The notes under the pieces were generated by a model that did no database searches, was not told the DNA's origin, and was given only the letters and a program-made list of their open reading frames with translations. From Nostoc edaphicum CCNP1411 (lineage in GTDB: Bacteria > Cyanobacteriota > Cyanobacteriia > Cyanobacteriales > Nostocaceae): a DNA stretch of 64,000 nt. The stretch spans positions 744,001 through 808,000 of the forward strand of contig NZ_CP054698.1 of the NCBI RefSeq assembly GCF_014023275.1, in the 5' to 3' direction. The translations under genes and the position numbers were made by a program. Positions 45,507-55,330 of this stretch are shown in pieces. How positions within the stretch are numbered: position 1 is the first letter of the stretch; each line of letters begins with the position of its first letter.

Positions 45507-45978
45507 TGCTCTTTGATTATTAGTAGTTCTCCAAGGGAACTTGGTGGGTAAAGAGAAAAGGGTAAAGGTGAATAGCACTAAGAAAAGATAACTGGTTCCC
45601 AGCTTCCAGGCTGGGAATCCATTCTGGGAGGCTCTGCCTCCAGTAGCTTGAATTGAGGCAGAGCCTCTTTTAAATACATTCCCAGCCTCCAGGCTGGGAA
45701 CGAGACGACACAAGCTTTTGGGCTTTTCTTAGTGCCATTCGGTAAAGGTGTTTCATCTCTTTCCCCAATCTTCACCCTGCATTTTTGGGTTGGCAGACTA
45801 TTAGTCTCCTGCCGTCTTCAACTATAAAGACAGCAGGAGAGATAAAATTGAAACAATCAACCCCAAAAGTGGCTCAGTACGTTATCGTGACGCTGCGGCT
45901 GCTTTGTTGATTTTCTGGGTACTATCAGGTGTGTGCTACTTGGCTGGTACCCAAGTACACCGCCTGGTTGCCCATTTC
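45507..45978. repeat. Gap with a GTTCCCAG palindromic repeat
   Basis: From 45590 to 45705 there is a palindromic repeat, GTTCCCAGCTTCCAGGCTGG through CCAGCCTCCAGGCTGGGAAC with a GAGGCTCTGCCTC core, a relative of the one inside the MITE at 19150-19258. At 45795-45830 a CTCCTGC/GCAGGAG hairpin is visible. From about 45800 to 45987 a plus-strand frame without a start codon encodes a hydrophobic stretch (ALLIFWVLSGVCYLAG) that may be a relic. No real gene is seen. Confidence 0.65.
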
Positions 45979-47298
45979 TTACGATAGAAAATCGAACTCT
46001 GTGATCAGTGCAGGAGCCACGTTAATTACGGTCGCTAACAGTTCGCCAGTTTCAGCAATGGAAATCCGACTACTAGCTTGACCATTAATAACAACACGGC
46101 TGATTGTGAGTTCCTCAAACGGTAAGTCAACCTGGAAGAAATCTACACCATCCTGGAAGTCAGTGATAATGTCGCCTACAGGAGCAGGTACAGGTGGTTC
46201 GCCGGGATCTGGTACTTCAAACCCTACTTCTTCCAACACAAATATGTCAGTACCCGCACCGCCAGTCAGGGTGTCGCGTGCGGCTTGACCTTCTTCGGCG
46301 TCTTGTCCACCGAAGAGGGTGTCATTGCCAGCACCGCCTACAAGGCTATCAACTCCTGTTCCACCATTAAGATTGTCATCACCACCTTGACCCAGCAGGG
46401 TATCATCGCCAGAACCGCCCACTAGGGTGTCAAAACCATTCCCGCCTAAAAGGGAGTCGTCGCCGTCAAATTCTTCGGGCCCACCTTCTAAGAAGTCAGC
46501 TTCAGCGCCGCCTTGGAGAGTGTCATCGCCAAGACCACCATTTAGGGTGCTACTGCCAAGACCACCATTGAGGCTGTCATTGCCATCCCCACCATCGAGG
46601 GTGTCAAAACCATCCCCACCTAAGAGGATGTCATCACCACCTAAACCATCGAGGAAGTCATCGCCGATTCCGCCATCGAGGTAGTCATTGCCACCACCAC
46701 TTAAGCTATCAGCATCGCCTTGGAGAGTGTCGTTACCATCTCCACCAAAAAGGGTATCAGCGCCAGCCACACCCAAAGTGTCATCACCGATAAGGAAATC
46801 ATCACCGCCGAAACCATCGAGGAAATCATTGCCAGCGCCGCCATCAAGGGTATCACCCTCTATAAAGCTGTCACTGCCAATCAGGGAGTCAGCGCCTGCA
46901 CCACCGTTGAGATTGCTCTTACCGAAACTGTTATTAGCAGTTGTCAGAGTGTCATTACCAGCTCCGCCGAACAGAGTATCCTCAAAGCCACCAAAGAGCA
47001 AGTCATTACCAGCGCCGCCATCGAGGAAGTTTTTCTCATCAAGAACATCGTCCTCACTCTGCCCACCATAGAGGGTGTCATTACCGCCCTCACCAAAGAG
47101 GGAGTCCTCGCCAGCATCGCCAAATAGTCTGTCGGCACCGGCTCCACCAAACAGAGTATCCTTATCTTCCCCGCCTCGAATGAGGTCATTCCCACCTGAT
47201 CCCAATAACAGATCATCACCAGCAAAGCCACGAATCGTGTCAGCTGCACTGGTACCTTGAAGGGTATCGGAATCGGGTGTTCCATTTCTAATTGCCAT
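45979..47298 (-). CDS. RTX calcium-binding repeat protein
   Basis: This 439-residue protein is almost entirely RTX nonapeptide repeats (GGAGNDTLFGG and variants, about 30 or more units from residue 5 to 350) with no enzymatic domain. A short C-terminal beta region (VGDIITDFQDGVDFFQVDLPF) is typical of the end of secreted RTX proteins, where the type I secretion signal lies. AAGGAT precedes the ATG. It probably folds on meeting calcium outside the cell as a surface or sheath protein. It lies upstream of the glycosyltransferase-parvulin gene. Confidence 0.92.
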   Translation of the reverse strand: MAIRNGTPDSDTLQGTSAADTIRGFAGDDLLLGSGGNDLIRGGEDKDTLFGGAGADRLFGDAGEDSLFGEGGNDTLYGGQSEDDVLDEKNFLDGGAGNDLLFGGFEDTLFGGAGNDTLTTANNSFGKSNLNGGAGADSLIGSDSFIEGDTLDGGAGNDFLDGFGGDDFLIGDDTLGVAGADTLFGGDGNDTLQGDADSLSGGGNDYLDGGIGDDFLDGLGGDDILLGGDGFDTLDGGDGNDSLNGGLGSSTLNGGLGDDTLQGGAEADFLEGGPEEFDGDDSLLGGNGFDTLVGGSGDDTLLGQGGDDNLNGGTGVDSLVGGAGNDTLFGGQDAEEGQAARDTLTGGAGTDIFVLEEVGFEVPDPGEPPVPAPVGDIITDFQDGVDFFQVDLPFEELTISRVVINGQASSRISIAETGELLATVINVAPALITEFDFLS

Positions 47299-49141
47299 AA
47301 ATTAATCCTTGCTTTTGGGTTTAAAAAAAGTATTTGGCTTGTTTACAACTAAGTTAGTTGTTTTAATTCTCATCACTCCCCCTCTCCCAAGTTTGGGAGA
47401 GGGGCGATTAAGAAATGATGAGAAGATATTGGAAGAGATCATCAAATTTACACTGCATAGCTACATGATTAAGCATTTGCAAATCACATCCTTTGTTTGA
47501 ATTGCTTGAACAATCACAATCTCATTCGTGAATCATTAATAGCTGTGTATTTTTGGTAATACCAAATTGTCAGAGATATTATTTTGTTTGCAAAATAATA
47601 TTCCTGGCTCACCTAATGTTTACCAGAGATTTCATTGCCTTCATTTAATGTTGTAAATGAAGTTATAAAAAAATATCTTTGGCAACTTGGTATAATGCGG
47701 CATCACAAAAATGGACAGTTGTAGCTTCTGCTAACAATTAGAAGCAACAATGACCACAATTCAAATATGATGCGATCGCACACCTTAACTGATCACCTTC
47801 TTAAAGTTAAGTTTCACTAACCAGAACTCCCATTTTGGATGAGGTAAAGGTAAAGGTTATGATTTCGACTTTAGGTAAATAGGTCTTTTAACCTTTGTTT
47901 TCAAAAGAAATCAAAGTGTGCGTCAACCTTATTTGGTGATGCGTATTCTGTGTAGGACATATACTCGTTGGCAACTTAGCCACAATAGTAAATCATGACC
48001 GCACAGTTATTTGATTAGCCTGATTCATTTCAAAATCCGAATTTACATGATTACGTTTTTCCAGTTAGCTTATAAATCGATACACCACTGAACACTAGCC
48101 GATAGCCGATAGCCGAGATCGATATACACACTGAACACTAGCCGATAGCCGAGATTGATAATGAGAACTGTAGGGCTTTTAATAAAATCACTATCAGACA
48201 ATAATGATCTTTTGCATTAATAGCTGCACGAACACTCTTATGCAAGCAAGAAAAGCTGCTGACTTTTCTCCAAGTACCAGAATTTTCACTCCGAAGTTTC
48301 AAAAACTTCTTAATCTGTAAAAACTTCTGACTACATCTGATGATATTTATGACAATGGATTAGTAAGCACAATCAAATTTTCATCCATGTTACATATATT
48401 TATATAGTAAGTTATTTCTGTCAATATAGGTATATAAAGTTATGTCTAAAGACAGAGAACAGAACTATTTAGTAACTTTTTTGCAGCATTTTATACTAGT
48501 TTTTAAACACATTTTTTCTTTTTGAAGAGTAAAATAGTCACATAAATCTTGCCGAAATCGACGAAACTAAATGCGTGTTTAGCTATTAAGTAAAATGACA
48601 ATCCATACAGAGGGTGACAAGATGGTAAAAATTGTTTCCCAAAAAACCACATGGCTTTTTATTAGTTAAAATTTTTACTTAATAACAAAAAATCTACGTT
48701 TAGGTTTTCTCTATGTCAACTTTGGTAAGTGGTGACGTTATTACTCAATAGATGTTGATGGATTTTGCTTAACTTCAATATATTCTCAAATTTATGGTGA
48801 AAATGCAAGGACAGATAAGACACTTAAACAGCTAGTTATCACGAAATAAATAGGAGGGTACGAATAAACATAAGTATAATAAAGATTAGGTAAACGACGC
48901 TAAAAGCCTATTCACCAATGGTTTGAATCTTTTACTTCTATCTTGTTTTAACGACAAATATTTTTTTAACATCTTGAAAAGAAACAAAGATTTCGTAAAT
49001 TAGTGGTCAATTGCAAGTTTAAATAGTCTATTATTTTATTTTTTGAGATTAAAATAAGGGCTAAAGATTACTTTATTAAGCTAATTAGGCGGACAGTATA
49101 TAAGTGGTCAAATTTATAGCACGTTAATGCAGGAGTCTTGA
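47299..49141. other. 1.8-kb gene-free region
   Basis: I see no supported gene. At 47379-47404 CCCCTCTCCCAA and TTGGGAGAGGGG form a perfect 12-base-pair hairpin around GT, in the leader of the RTX gene. At 48095-48160 TAGCCGATAGCCGA units form a tandem duplication of about 45 bases. The rest is AT-rich (up to 70 percent by eye) with no coding frame on either strand. It may hold non-coding RNA, but no known class was recognised. Confidence 0.5.
47379..47404. terminator. Perfect hairpin upstream of the RTX gene
   Basis: The 12-base arms CCCCTCTCCCAA and TTGGGAGAGGGG pair fully around a GT loop, 80-100 bases before the RTX start. There is no T run on either side. It may act as an attenuator in the leader or may just be a dispersed repeat. 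Confidence 0.5.
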
Positions 49142-49305
49142 GAGGATGTTTGAAAAGTCCTCTTTTTAGTCATCAAAACATTCTAGATCCCCCTAAATCC
49201 CCCTTAAAAAGGGGGAATTTGATTCAGGTTCCCCCCTTTTCAAGGGGGGTTAGGGGGGATCTATAAGTGCCTAAAGTCACAGCAAAATACTTTTAAAACA
49301 ACCTC
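49142..49305. mobile_element. 164-base MITE, GAGGATG family, TGA target duplication
   Basis: Terminal inverted repeats are GAGGATGTTTGAAAAGT (49142-49158) and ACTTTTAAAACAACCTC at the right end. TGA flanks both sides (49139-49141 and 49306-49308), a TNA duplication as made by some IS5-family elements. The interior is a C/G palindrome (CCCCCTAAATCCCCC and GGGGGGTTAGGGGGG). The same family occurs at 57754. Confidence 0.87.
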
Positions 49306-49355
49306 TGAGAACTAACTGTATTGTCCCCGTGTGTTGTTGTATCCAAAAAAATTAC

Positions 49356-49499
49356 TTGAAGAAGAATGCAGAATTCAGAATTCAGAATCAAGACGCTCGT
49401 TCACCCTTGGCGTGCCGTAGGCAAGACTAGCTAACGCTACGCTATCCGCTTTTTCGGTCAGAATTCAGAATGACTCCTGACTCCTGAATTCTGTTCGAT
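49356..49499. repeat. GAATTC/GACTCC palindrome repeat, reverse orientation
   Basis: Begins TTGAAGAAGAATGCAGAATT and ends ACTCCTGAATTCTGTTCGAT, the reverse arrangement of the copies at 23353 and 40510. Inside are short dispersed units including GCTAACGCTACGCTATCCGC. Confidence 0.85.
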
Positions 49500-49529
49500 A
49501 AAAAAGCCCCCGGTATTTCTACCAGGGGT
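49500..49529 (-). terminator. Rho-independent terminator of clpC
   Basis: On the minus strand CCCCTGGTA and TACCGGGGG form a stem closed by a GAAA loop, followed by CTTTTTT. It lies about 120 bases after the clpC stop. Confidence 0.85.
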
Positions 49530-49648
49530 GAAAGATATAATACCATTTCACTTTATGTTTGTCGGAGATGCCCCTGCTTGTGCCTCTACTTAGATGAGAG
49601 GCTAGAGTATTTCTCAAATATTACAACAAAAAGTGATCGGGTATAAAA

Positions 49649-52102
49649 TTAGCCAACATTTGCTAAGAGTAATTCTCGTTTTTCTAATTTTTGCACTCTC
49701 ACCTTAGAGTCATCATCAACATCGACAAGCGCTGTGTCTCCATCTGTAATTTCACCTGACAGCATTGCTTCAGCGAGAGAATCTTCTAAAAGGCGCATAA
49801 TTGCCCGACGTAATGGCCTAGCACCATAACTAGGGTTGTAGCCTTCTTGTACTACAAGCTCTTTGAAGCGATCGCTAACTTCTAAGATAATTCCCTTTTC
49901 TGTCAAGCGCTTAGAAACTTCACGAAGCATAATTTCAGCAATTTGCTTCACTTCATCCCTAGAAAGCTGGGTGAAGACGATAATCTCATCGAGACGGTTA
50001 AGGAACTCTGGACGGAAGTAAGCTTTCAATTCCTCATTTACCAAGGTGCGGATGCGGTTATAACTAGCGTCGGCTTGAGTATCAAAGTCAAAGCCTAAAC
50101 CACTACCACCTTTTTCAATCACCTTGGAACCGATGTTGGAAGTCAAAATGATCAGCGTGTTCTTGAAGTCAACTTTCCGACCTTTGGCATCGGTAAGGTG
50201 GCCGTCATCCAAGAGTTGCAGCAGCATATTGAATACATCGGGGTGTGCTTTTTCGATTTCGTCGAATAGCAACACTGAGTAGGGTTTCCGCCGCACGGCT
50301 TCTGTAAGTTGTCCGCCTTCGTCGTATCCGACATAGCCAGGAGGCGAACCAATTAACTTGGCGACGGTGTGGCTTTCCATGTATTCCGACATATCTAGCC
50401 GAATCATCGAGTCTTCCGCACCAAAGAAGTAGGAAGCTAGTGCCTTCGCCAATTCTGTTTTACCGACTCCAGTCGGGCCAGAGAAGATAAAGCTAGCAAT
50501 GGGACGATTGGGATTTTTCAGTCCGACACGGGCGCGACGGATACCGCGAGATACAGCCGAGACTGCTTGCTCTTGACCGATAAGCCGCTGATGCAGAGTG
50601 TCTTCTAGGTGCAGGAGCAACTCTGACTCAGATTCAGTGAGTTTGTTGACTGGTACGCCAGTCCAAGAGGCAACGATTTGGGCGATGTCTTCTTCGTCAA
50701 CTACAGTCGAGTTGACAGGTTGCTCGGTTGGTGTGAAGGTTGCTTGCAATTGTTCTGCAAGTTTTAATTCTTGGTCGCGCAGTTGTATAGCTTTGTCAAA
50801 ATCTTGGACTCTGACTGCTGCTTCTTTTTCTTTGGTAACGCCAGCGAGTTCACGCTTGAGTTCTTTGTTAGGAGAACTTTGAGAGTTCCGCAGACGAACG
50901 CGAGAACCAGCTTCATCAATCAAGTCTATTGCCTTATCTGGCAAAAAGCGATCGCTAATATAGCGATCTGATAATTCTGCTGCTGCCACAAGTGCCGCAT
51001 CCAAAATCGTGACTTTGTGGTGTTGTTCATAAGCACCGCGCAAGCCGTAAAGAATTTGTACGGTTTCCTCTACTGAGGGTTCCCCAACCTTAATCGGTTG
51101 GAAACGACGCTCTAGGGCGGCATCGCGCTCGATGTGCTTCCGATACTCATCAAGGGTAGTTGCGCCGATGCACTGGAGTTCACCTCGTGCTAAGGCAGGT
51201 TTAAGGATGTTGGCTGCATCCAAGCCACCTTCTGTACCACCAGCGCCGACCAAGGTGTGAATTTCGTCAATCACCAAGATGATATTGCCCACAGTGCGGA
51301 CTTCTTCCACGACTTTTTTGATGCGTTCTTCAAAATCGCCACGGAAACGAGTTCCAGCTACCAATGACCCCATATCGAGGCTGATAACTTGCTTGTCCTG
51401 TAAGGTTTCGGGAACATCCTGGTTGACAATCCGTTGAGCTAGACCTTCTGCGATCGCAGTTTTACCAACTCCTGGTTCTCCAATCAACACTGGGTTATTC
51501 TTAGTCCGGCGACCGAGAATTTGGATTGCCCGCTCAATTTCTTTCTCGCGGCCAACTACAGGGTCGAGTCTGCCTTCTTGGGCTAATTTGGTCAAATTTC
51601 TGCCAAATTCTTCCATAGTTAGCGGTTGAGTGCGCTTTTGACTACCACTACCAGCGAAAGCCGGTGCATTTTCACCCAAACGGCGAACTATGGCACTGCG
51701 GACAGCCTTGAAGTCAACCCCTAGATTTTGCAGTACTTTGGCGGCGACACCTTCACCAGCCTCGGTTAATCCTAAGAGTAAGTGTTCAGTGTTAATGTAA
51801 TTCTGTCCTAGACTATGAGCTTCTTTAAACGATTGCTCGAAGAGGCTTTTCACCTTAGGAGTAAAAGGAATTTCTGGTGGTACAAAGCCAGAACCCCTAC
51901 CAATAATTTTTTCTACCTCGCGACGTGCGTCTTTGAGGGTAACGCCTAATTCAGCCAGCACTTTAGCAGCAACCCCAGTTCCTTCTCCCATCAAACCCAG
52001 GAGAATTTGTTCAGTTCCTACGAAATTGTGTCCCAGGCGACGTGCTTCCTCCTGAGCTAACATAATTACTCTAATGGCTTCGGAAGTGAAGTGTTCAAAC
52101 AT
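49649..52102 (-). CDS. clpC: ClpC, Clp protease ATP-binding subunit
   Basis: ClpC is a hexameric AAA+ unfoldase that feeds proteins to ClpP in the cytoplasm. The 817 residues start at [20 protein letters not shown] and contain the repeated N-domain, NBD1 (Walker A GEPGVGKT, Walker [11 protein letters not shown]), the central M-domain with UVR-like [22 protein letters not shown], and NBD2 (Walker A GPTGVGKT). The frame is open for 45 codons beyond 52102 ([13 protein letters not shown] at the far end), which family comparison says is not translated. A hairpin terminator follows at 49500-49529. Confidence 0.96.
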   Translation of the reverse strand: MFEHFTSEAIRVIMLAQEEARRLGHNFVGTEQILLGLMGEGTGVAAKVLAELGVTLKDARREVEKIIGRGSGFVPPEIPFTPKVKSLFEQSFKEAHSLGQNYINTEHLLLGLTEAGEGVAAKVLQNLGVDFKAVRSAIVRRLGENAPAFAGSGSQKRTQPLTMEEFGRNLTKLAQEGRLDPVVGREKEIERAIQILGRRTKNNPVLIGEPGVGKTAIAEGLAQRIVNQDVPETLQDKQVISLDMGSLVAGTRFRGDFEERIKKVVEEVRTVGNIILVIDEIHTLVGAGGTEGGLDAANILKPALARGELQCIGATTLDEYRKHIERDAALERRFQPIKVGEPSVEETVQILYGLRGAYEQHHKVTILDAALVAAAELSDRYISDRFLPDKAIDLIDEAGSRVRLRNSQSSPNKELKRELAGVTKEKEAAVRVQDFDKAIQLRDQELKLAEQLQATFTPTEQPVNSTVVDEEDIAQIVASWTGVPVNKLTESESELLLHLEDTLHQRLIGQEQAVSAVSRGIRRARVGLKNPNRPIASFIFSGPTGVGKTELAKALASYFFGAEDSMIRLDMSEYMESHTVAKLIGSPPGYVGYDEGGQLTEAVRRKPYSVLLFDEIEKAHPDVFNMLLQLLDDGHLTDAKGRKVDFKNTLIILTSNIGSKVIEKGGSGLGFDFDTQADASYNRIRTLVNEELKAYFRPEFLNRLDEIIVFTQLSRDEVKQIAEIMLREVSKRLTEKGIILEVSDRFKELVVQEGYNPSYGARPLRRAIMRLLEDSLAEAMLSGEITDGDTALVDVDDDSKVRVQKLEKRELLLANVG

Positions 52103-52430
52103 AATGGGTTCTTGCTCCCTCGCTGCTTGGACTTTGGGTGAGATAAATTCACCCTCATCTAAAGTTTTTTGTATTTTCTTAAGGACTAATGTAACTTTAT
52201 TTAAAGTTAAGTGGCAGTGTTGAGAGCCGTAAGACATCAGGTGTACTTGCCGTCTACTAGGAGTGCTGAGTACTTAGTAGTGAGTGCTGAGTGGAGTATG
52301 TAGGAAGTCAAGAGTTACAAAGTTGACAGTTAAGTTTTCGGTATTTGACAATTTTCTTTTGTCTGTCCTGTTTTTCACTGTCAGCTAAACTTAAAACTCA
52401 GGACTTAGCACTCTAAACTCAGGACTGACA
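52103..52430. other. Gap between clpC and DUF3288 gene
   Basis: Holds the clpC leader, with an in-frame open stretch of 45 codons, and two patches of GAGTGCTGAGT-type short repeats at 52259-52296 and 52395-52428. No further gene is seen. Confidence 0.5.
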
Positions 52431-52727
52431 ATGACTGAAGCAAAGGCAGGTAAAGATCAACAACATCCACTTTATAACCGCGATCGCCCCCTTATTGATA
52501 TTTTACTCGCTCAAGAGGCGACAGACTATAACTTAGCAGAATTGGCTAGACTGCGAATGCGTTATCAAGGGTTTCCAGGGGCGAGAGACATCCAAAAAGA
52601 CCTAGATAAAGTCTTGCAGCAGTGGGGTTTGAGCGAAGCCGAGCTTTTTGAGAAAACTCGTCAAATTCACGATTTGGGGGGAATTTACAAAAGTCGCGGT
52701 AAGAAGGATGAACAGGATTGGAATTAA
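52431..52727 (+). CDS. DUF3288 family protein
   Basis: This 98-residue soluble protein belongs to the cyanobacteria-specific DUF3288 family: HPLYNRDRPLIDILLAQEATDYNLAELARLRMRYQGFPGA at the N-terminus, followed by a helical part (DIQKDLDKVLQQWGLSEAELFEKTRQIH). The function is unknown. It is divergent from clpC, with a gap of about 330 bases, and the stop is followed at once by GGGAATG heptads. Confidence 0.85.
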   Translation: MTEAKAGKDQQHPLYNRDRPLIDILLAQEATDYNLAELARLRMRYQGFPGARDIQKDLDKVLQQWGLSEAELFEKTRQIHDLGGIYKSRGKKDEQDWN

Positions 52728-52730
52728 TGA

Positions 52731-52779
52731 TGGGGAATGGGGAATGGGGAATGGGGAATGGGGAATGGGGAATGGGGAA
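52731..52779. repeat. Tandem heptad GGGGAAT, seven copies
   Basis: Seven uninterrupted copies of the seven-base unit TGGGGAA follow the DUF3288 gene. It is the most regular of the heptad patches in the window. Confidence 0.95.
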
Positions 52780-52972
52780 TAGGGCAGGGGGCAGAAGTTT
52801 TTTAATTTTTAATTGATTTATATCTACTCTCAACTGGAATGGCGATCGCTAATTCTGGAGATTTTGTTACAAAAGTTGCCGCCCAGATCCCCAACTTCTT
52901 GAAGAAGTCGGGGATCTAAATCCAGCTTAAGTAATTGGTATTCCACCCTGCTAGCTAAATCTGCAAAATATT

Positions 52973-54439
52973 TTACTTAAAATTGTCAACTTGTATTGCC
53001 TCTTCCCCTGTCTCCAGTTGCTCCCGTTGCTTGCCATACTCCCGCAGCTGCTTCAAAAGGTTTTCTTGGGATGAGTTAGGGATAGATGGATTAAGGTTTG
53101 CTTCAAGGTTGGTGTCGATATTTCCAAAATTAGCCGGTGAGGGATTAATCACGTAAACGGGTAAGGACTTGTCATTAAACGTCGCCTGTTGGGTTGGTGC
53201 TGGGGTAGAAATTAGATTCTTTGGTTTGCTCACAGCAGCTTTTACAGAATCTAGAGTAGTAGCAACTTGCACTTGCTGCTGCATCTGTTGTGTAGAAGAG
53301 ACTAAACCACTTAAACCATTTACCAATTGCCGCAGATTGTTTCGGAAATTAGGATCACCTGTCAATTCATCTAAATCAGATGTAATCTTTTGGGTATTTT
53401 CAAAGGTTACTCGTGCTGAATCTAAGGTTTGTTGCAGCAGCACCGCATTCTTTGGATCATTTAAAGTTTGAGAAGCATCGCGTAAATTAGCTGAGGCTTG
53501 CGCTGCATTTGCTGAAAGAGTTTCTAAATTGTTGAGTAATTCACCTTGAGTCAATCGATTCACAGATGGTGATAAGGTACTGACTGTAACACGCAGTTGG
53601 TTGCTAGTTTCGGTGATATTGTTCAAAGCACCAACCAGCGCCGAACGATTTGTTGTCAACAGATTATCCAAGTTGTTCAGCAAACGGTTTGCTTGAGTTG
53701 CAGTTGCACCAAATTTATTTACTGTTTGATTCGCGGATGTATTAAGTTGGTTTGTCGCCCGTTGCACTGAATTAGCCGTGGCGGAAAAGGTAGTAAGTTG
53801 TTGTTGTAAACTTTTGGTTAAACCTTGTAAATCCTGACTTAGCTCAGTAAAACTGGATGCTGCACCTGTGGTACTTTCTAGAACCCTATTAATATTTCTA
53901 TAAAATTTTGGGTCATTGTATACAGCAGCTAGCTCAGTTGAACTGCGAATGAGTGCATCAACACTGATACCAACCTGACCTTTTAACCGAGAGCCATTAC
54001 AGACTATGAGACTGGTATCACAACTTTTATCTAGGGGTTTAGCAGTCACGACCCCAGAAGGTAAGGTTGTTCTTGGTGTGATATCGATAATACTTTCGCT
54101 AATTAACCCGCTTTGATTAGCTTCCACTACTACATTCCGGGGGATAATTAGGTCAGTTTGGGCAATTTCAATCTCTACATCGATGGCATTTGGCCCTGGT
54201 CTAACCTGGGAAATAGTTCCTACCTTAACGCCACGGTAGCGAACTGCTGCTCCCTTTTGCATTCCGCCAGCGTTGGCAAATTCTACAATAATTTTGTATG
54301 AACGACCAGCAGCAGTATACCTATTTAACCACAGAAAAAGTAATCCAAATACCCCTAGTCCTAGCAAGAGTAATAACCCCACAGAACCTTCTCTAAATGT
54401 TCGCCCAGACGCGAAGCGGCTTGTCATAAGACCTCGCAT
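52973..54439 (-). CDS. MlaD/MCE family lipid-transport protein
   Basis: This 488-residue protein is the membrane-anchored substrate-binding part of an MCE-type ABC system moving lipids between envelope membranes. The ATG at 54439 follows GGAGGT by six bases. It has one N-terminal membrane helix (VGLLLLLGLGVFGLLFLWL), the MCE domain (KIIVEFANAGGMQKGAAVRYRGVKVGTISQV), and a long helical section rich in Asn, Thr and Gln (about 170-400) that probably forms a coiled-coil barrel. The ATPase gene lies directly upstream; a permease is not in the window. Confidence 0.92.
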   Translation of the reverse strand: MRGLMTSRFASGRTFREGSVGLLLLLGLGVFGLLFLWLNRYTAAGRSYKIIVEFANAGGMQKGAAVRYRGVKVGTISQVRPGPNAIDVEIEIAQTDLIIPRNVVVEANQSGLISESIIDITPRTTLPSGVVTAKPLDKSCDTSLIVCNGSRLKGQVGISVDALIRSSTELAAVYNDPKFYRNINRVLESTTGAASSFTELSQDLQGLTKSLQQQLTTFSATANSVQRATNQLNTSANQTVNKFGATATQANRLLNNLDNLLTTNRSALVGALNNITETSNQLRVTVSTLSPSVNRLTQGELLNNLETLSANAAQASANLRDASQTLNDPKNAVLLQQTLDSARVTFENTQKITSDLDELTGDPNFRNNLRQLVNGLSGLVSSTQQMQQQVQVATTLDSVKAAVSKPKNLISTPAPTQQATFNDKSLPVYVINPSPANFGNIDTNLEANLNPSIPNSSQENLLKQLREYGKQREQLETGEEAIQVDNFK

Positions 54440-54547
54440 TTTTTTACCTCCACCAACAACCAACAACCAATTAGGAGTTAAAAGTTAGTAGTGAGGAGTT
54501 GAATTTAACTCCTCATTCCTCATTCTTAACTCCTCACTTTTGAGTTT

Positions 54548-55330
54548 CTAGCCGGCGACTTTAATCGGGCCTTGAACGCTTCCACTAATAAATTGTCTGA
54601 TCAAGGGATTTTCTGTGTTGTATATTTCACTAACTGTACCCTCCCACTGCACTCTACCTTCATAGAGAAATATAAGTCTATCAGCTGTACGGCGGATAGT
54701 GCTGTCTTGGTGGGTAACAACAGCATAAGTACTACAAACTCCATGTAAACATTGCAAATGGCGGATTAAATCTTCGATTACTGTTGAGGCAATGGGATCA
54801 AGTCCAGCTGTTGGTTCATCATATAGTAGAACTTCTGCGCCTTCGCTGGGACTATCGGGGTTAGACATAATTGCACGGGCAAAACTCACCCGTTTTCGCA
54901 TTCCCCCGGAAAGTTCGGCGGGGTAGAGGTGGCCTATTGCCGGTAAACCTACCATCTCCAATTTTTCTTTTACCAAATCTCGGATGCGCGATCGCGGCAG
55001 CTTTGAATTTTGATAAAGTAAAAATCCTACATTCTCTTCCACTGTCAACGAATCAAATAGCGCCGCCTGTTGAAACACCATACCAATGCCAACCTGCTGG
55101 CCACCATCCTCAATCAAACCGTCTCGCCGCACTCCTTGCACATAAATTTCTCCTTCATCGGGAGTAAGTAACCCCGCCATTACTCGTAAGATAGTTGATT
55201 TACCAGTCCCCGATGGGCCAATAATCCCCAGTGCTTCTCCCCGGTAAATGGTCAAGTCTACATTATCTAGAACTTTATGGCTACCAAAGGACTTAGAAAC
55301 ACCTTTCAGTTCAATCAATGGTTCAGTCAT
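54548..55330 (-). CDS. ABC transporter ATPase, MlaF-like
   Basis: This 260-residue ATPase drives the MCE lipid transporter whose MlaD-type subunit is encoded 109 bases downstream. The Walker A is GIIGPSGTGKSTILR, the Q-loop lies in GMVFQQAALFDSLTV, the signature is ELSGGMRKRVSFARAI, the Walker B is LLYDEPTAGLDP, and the H-loop is AVVTHQD. Sequence and gene partner fit the MlaF/TGD3 group. The ATG lies within TTAGTCATT repeats. Confidence 0.93.
   Translation of the reverse strand: MTEPLIELKGVSKSFGSHKVLDNVDLTIYRGEALGIIGPSGTGKSTILRVMAGLLTPDEGEIYVQGVRRDGLIEDGGQQVGIGMVFQQAALFDSLTVEENVGFLLYQNSKLPRSRIRDLVKEKLEMVGLPAIGHLYPAELSGGMRKRVSFARAIMSNPDSPSEGAEVLLYDEPTAGLDPIASTVIEDLIRHLQCLHGVCSTYAVVTHQDSTIRRTADRLIFLYEGRVQWEGTVSEIYNTENPLIRQFISGSVQGPIKVAG

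Noticed and set aside
43470..45713. Longer start for the glycosyltransferase-parvulin gene at 45713
   Set aside because: The added 69 codons fall in a palindromic intergenic repeat, and the family begins at MRILFLHPNFPAQF.
45800..45987. Plus-strand frame with hydrophobic ALLIFWVLSGVCYLAG
   Set aside because: It has no start codon and overlaps the end of the RTX gene; at best a relic, so it is only mentioned in the gap entry.
46106..47260. Several long frames opposite the RTX gene, rich in Ser and Pro
   Set aside because: They are mirror images of the nonapeptide repeat and have no independent support.
41938..47298. RTX genes considered as a toxin or haemolysin operon
   Set aside because: No toxin domain, acyltransferase or HlyB/HlyD genes are present; the repeats alone fit structural surface proteins.
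3562..52779. Heptad patches considered as CRISPR arrays
   Set aside because: The units are seven bases and directly joined, with no spacers, and there are no cas genes nearby.
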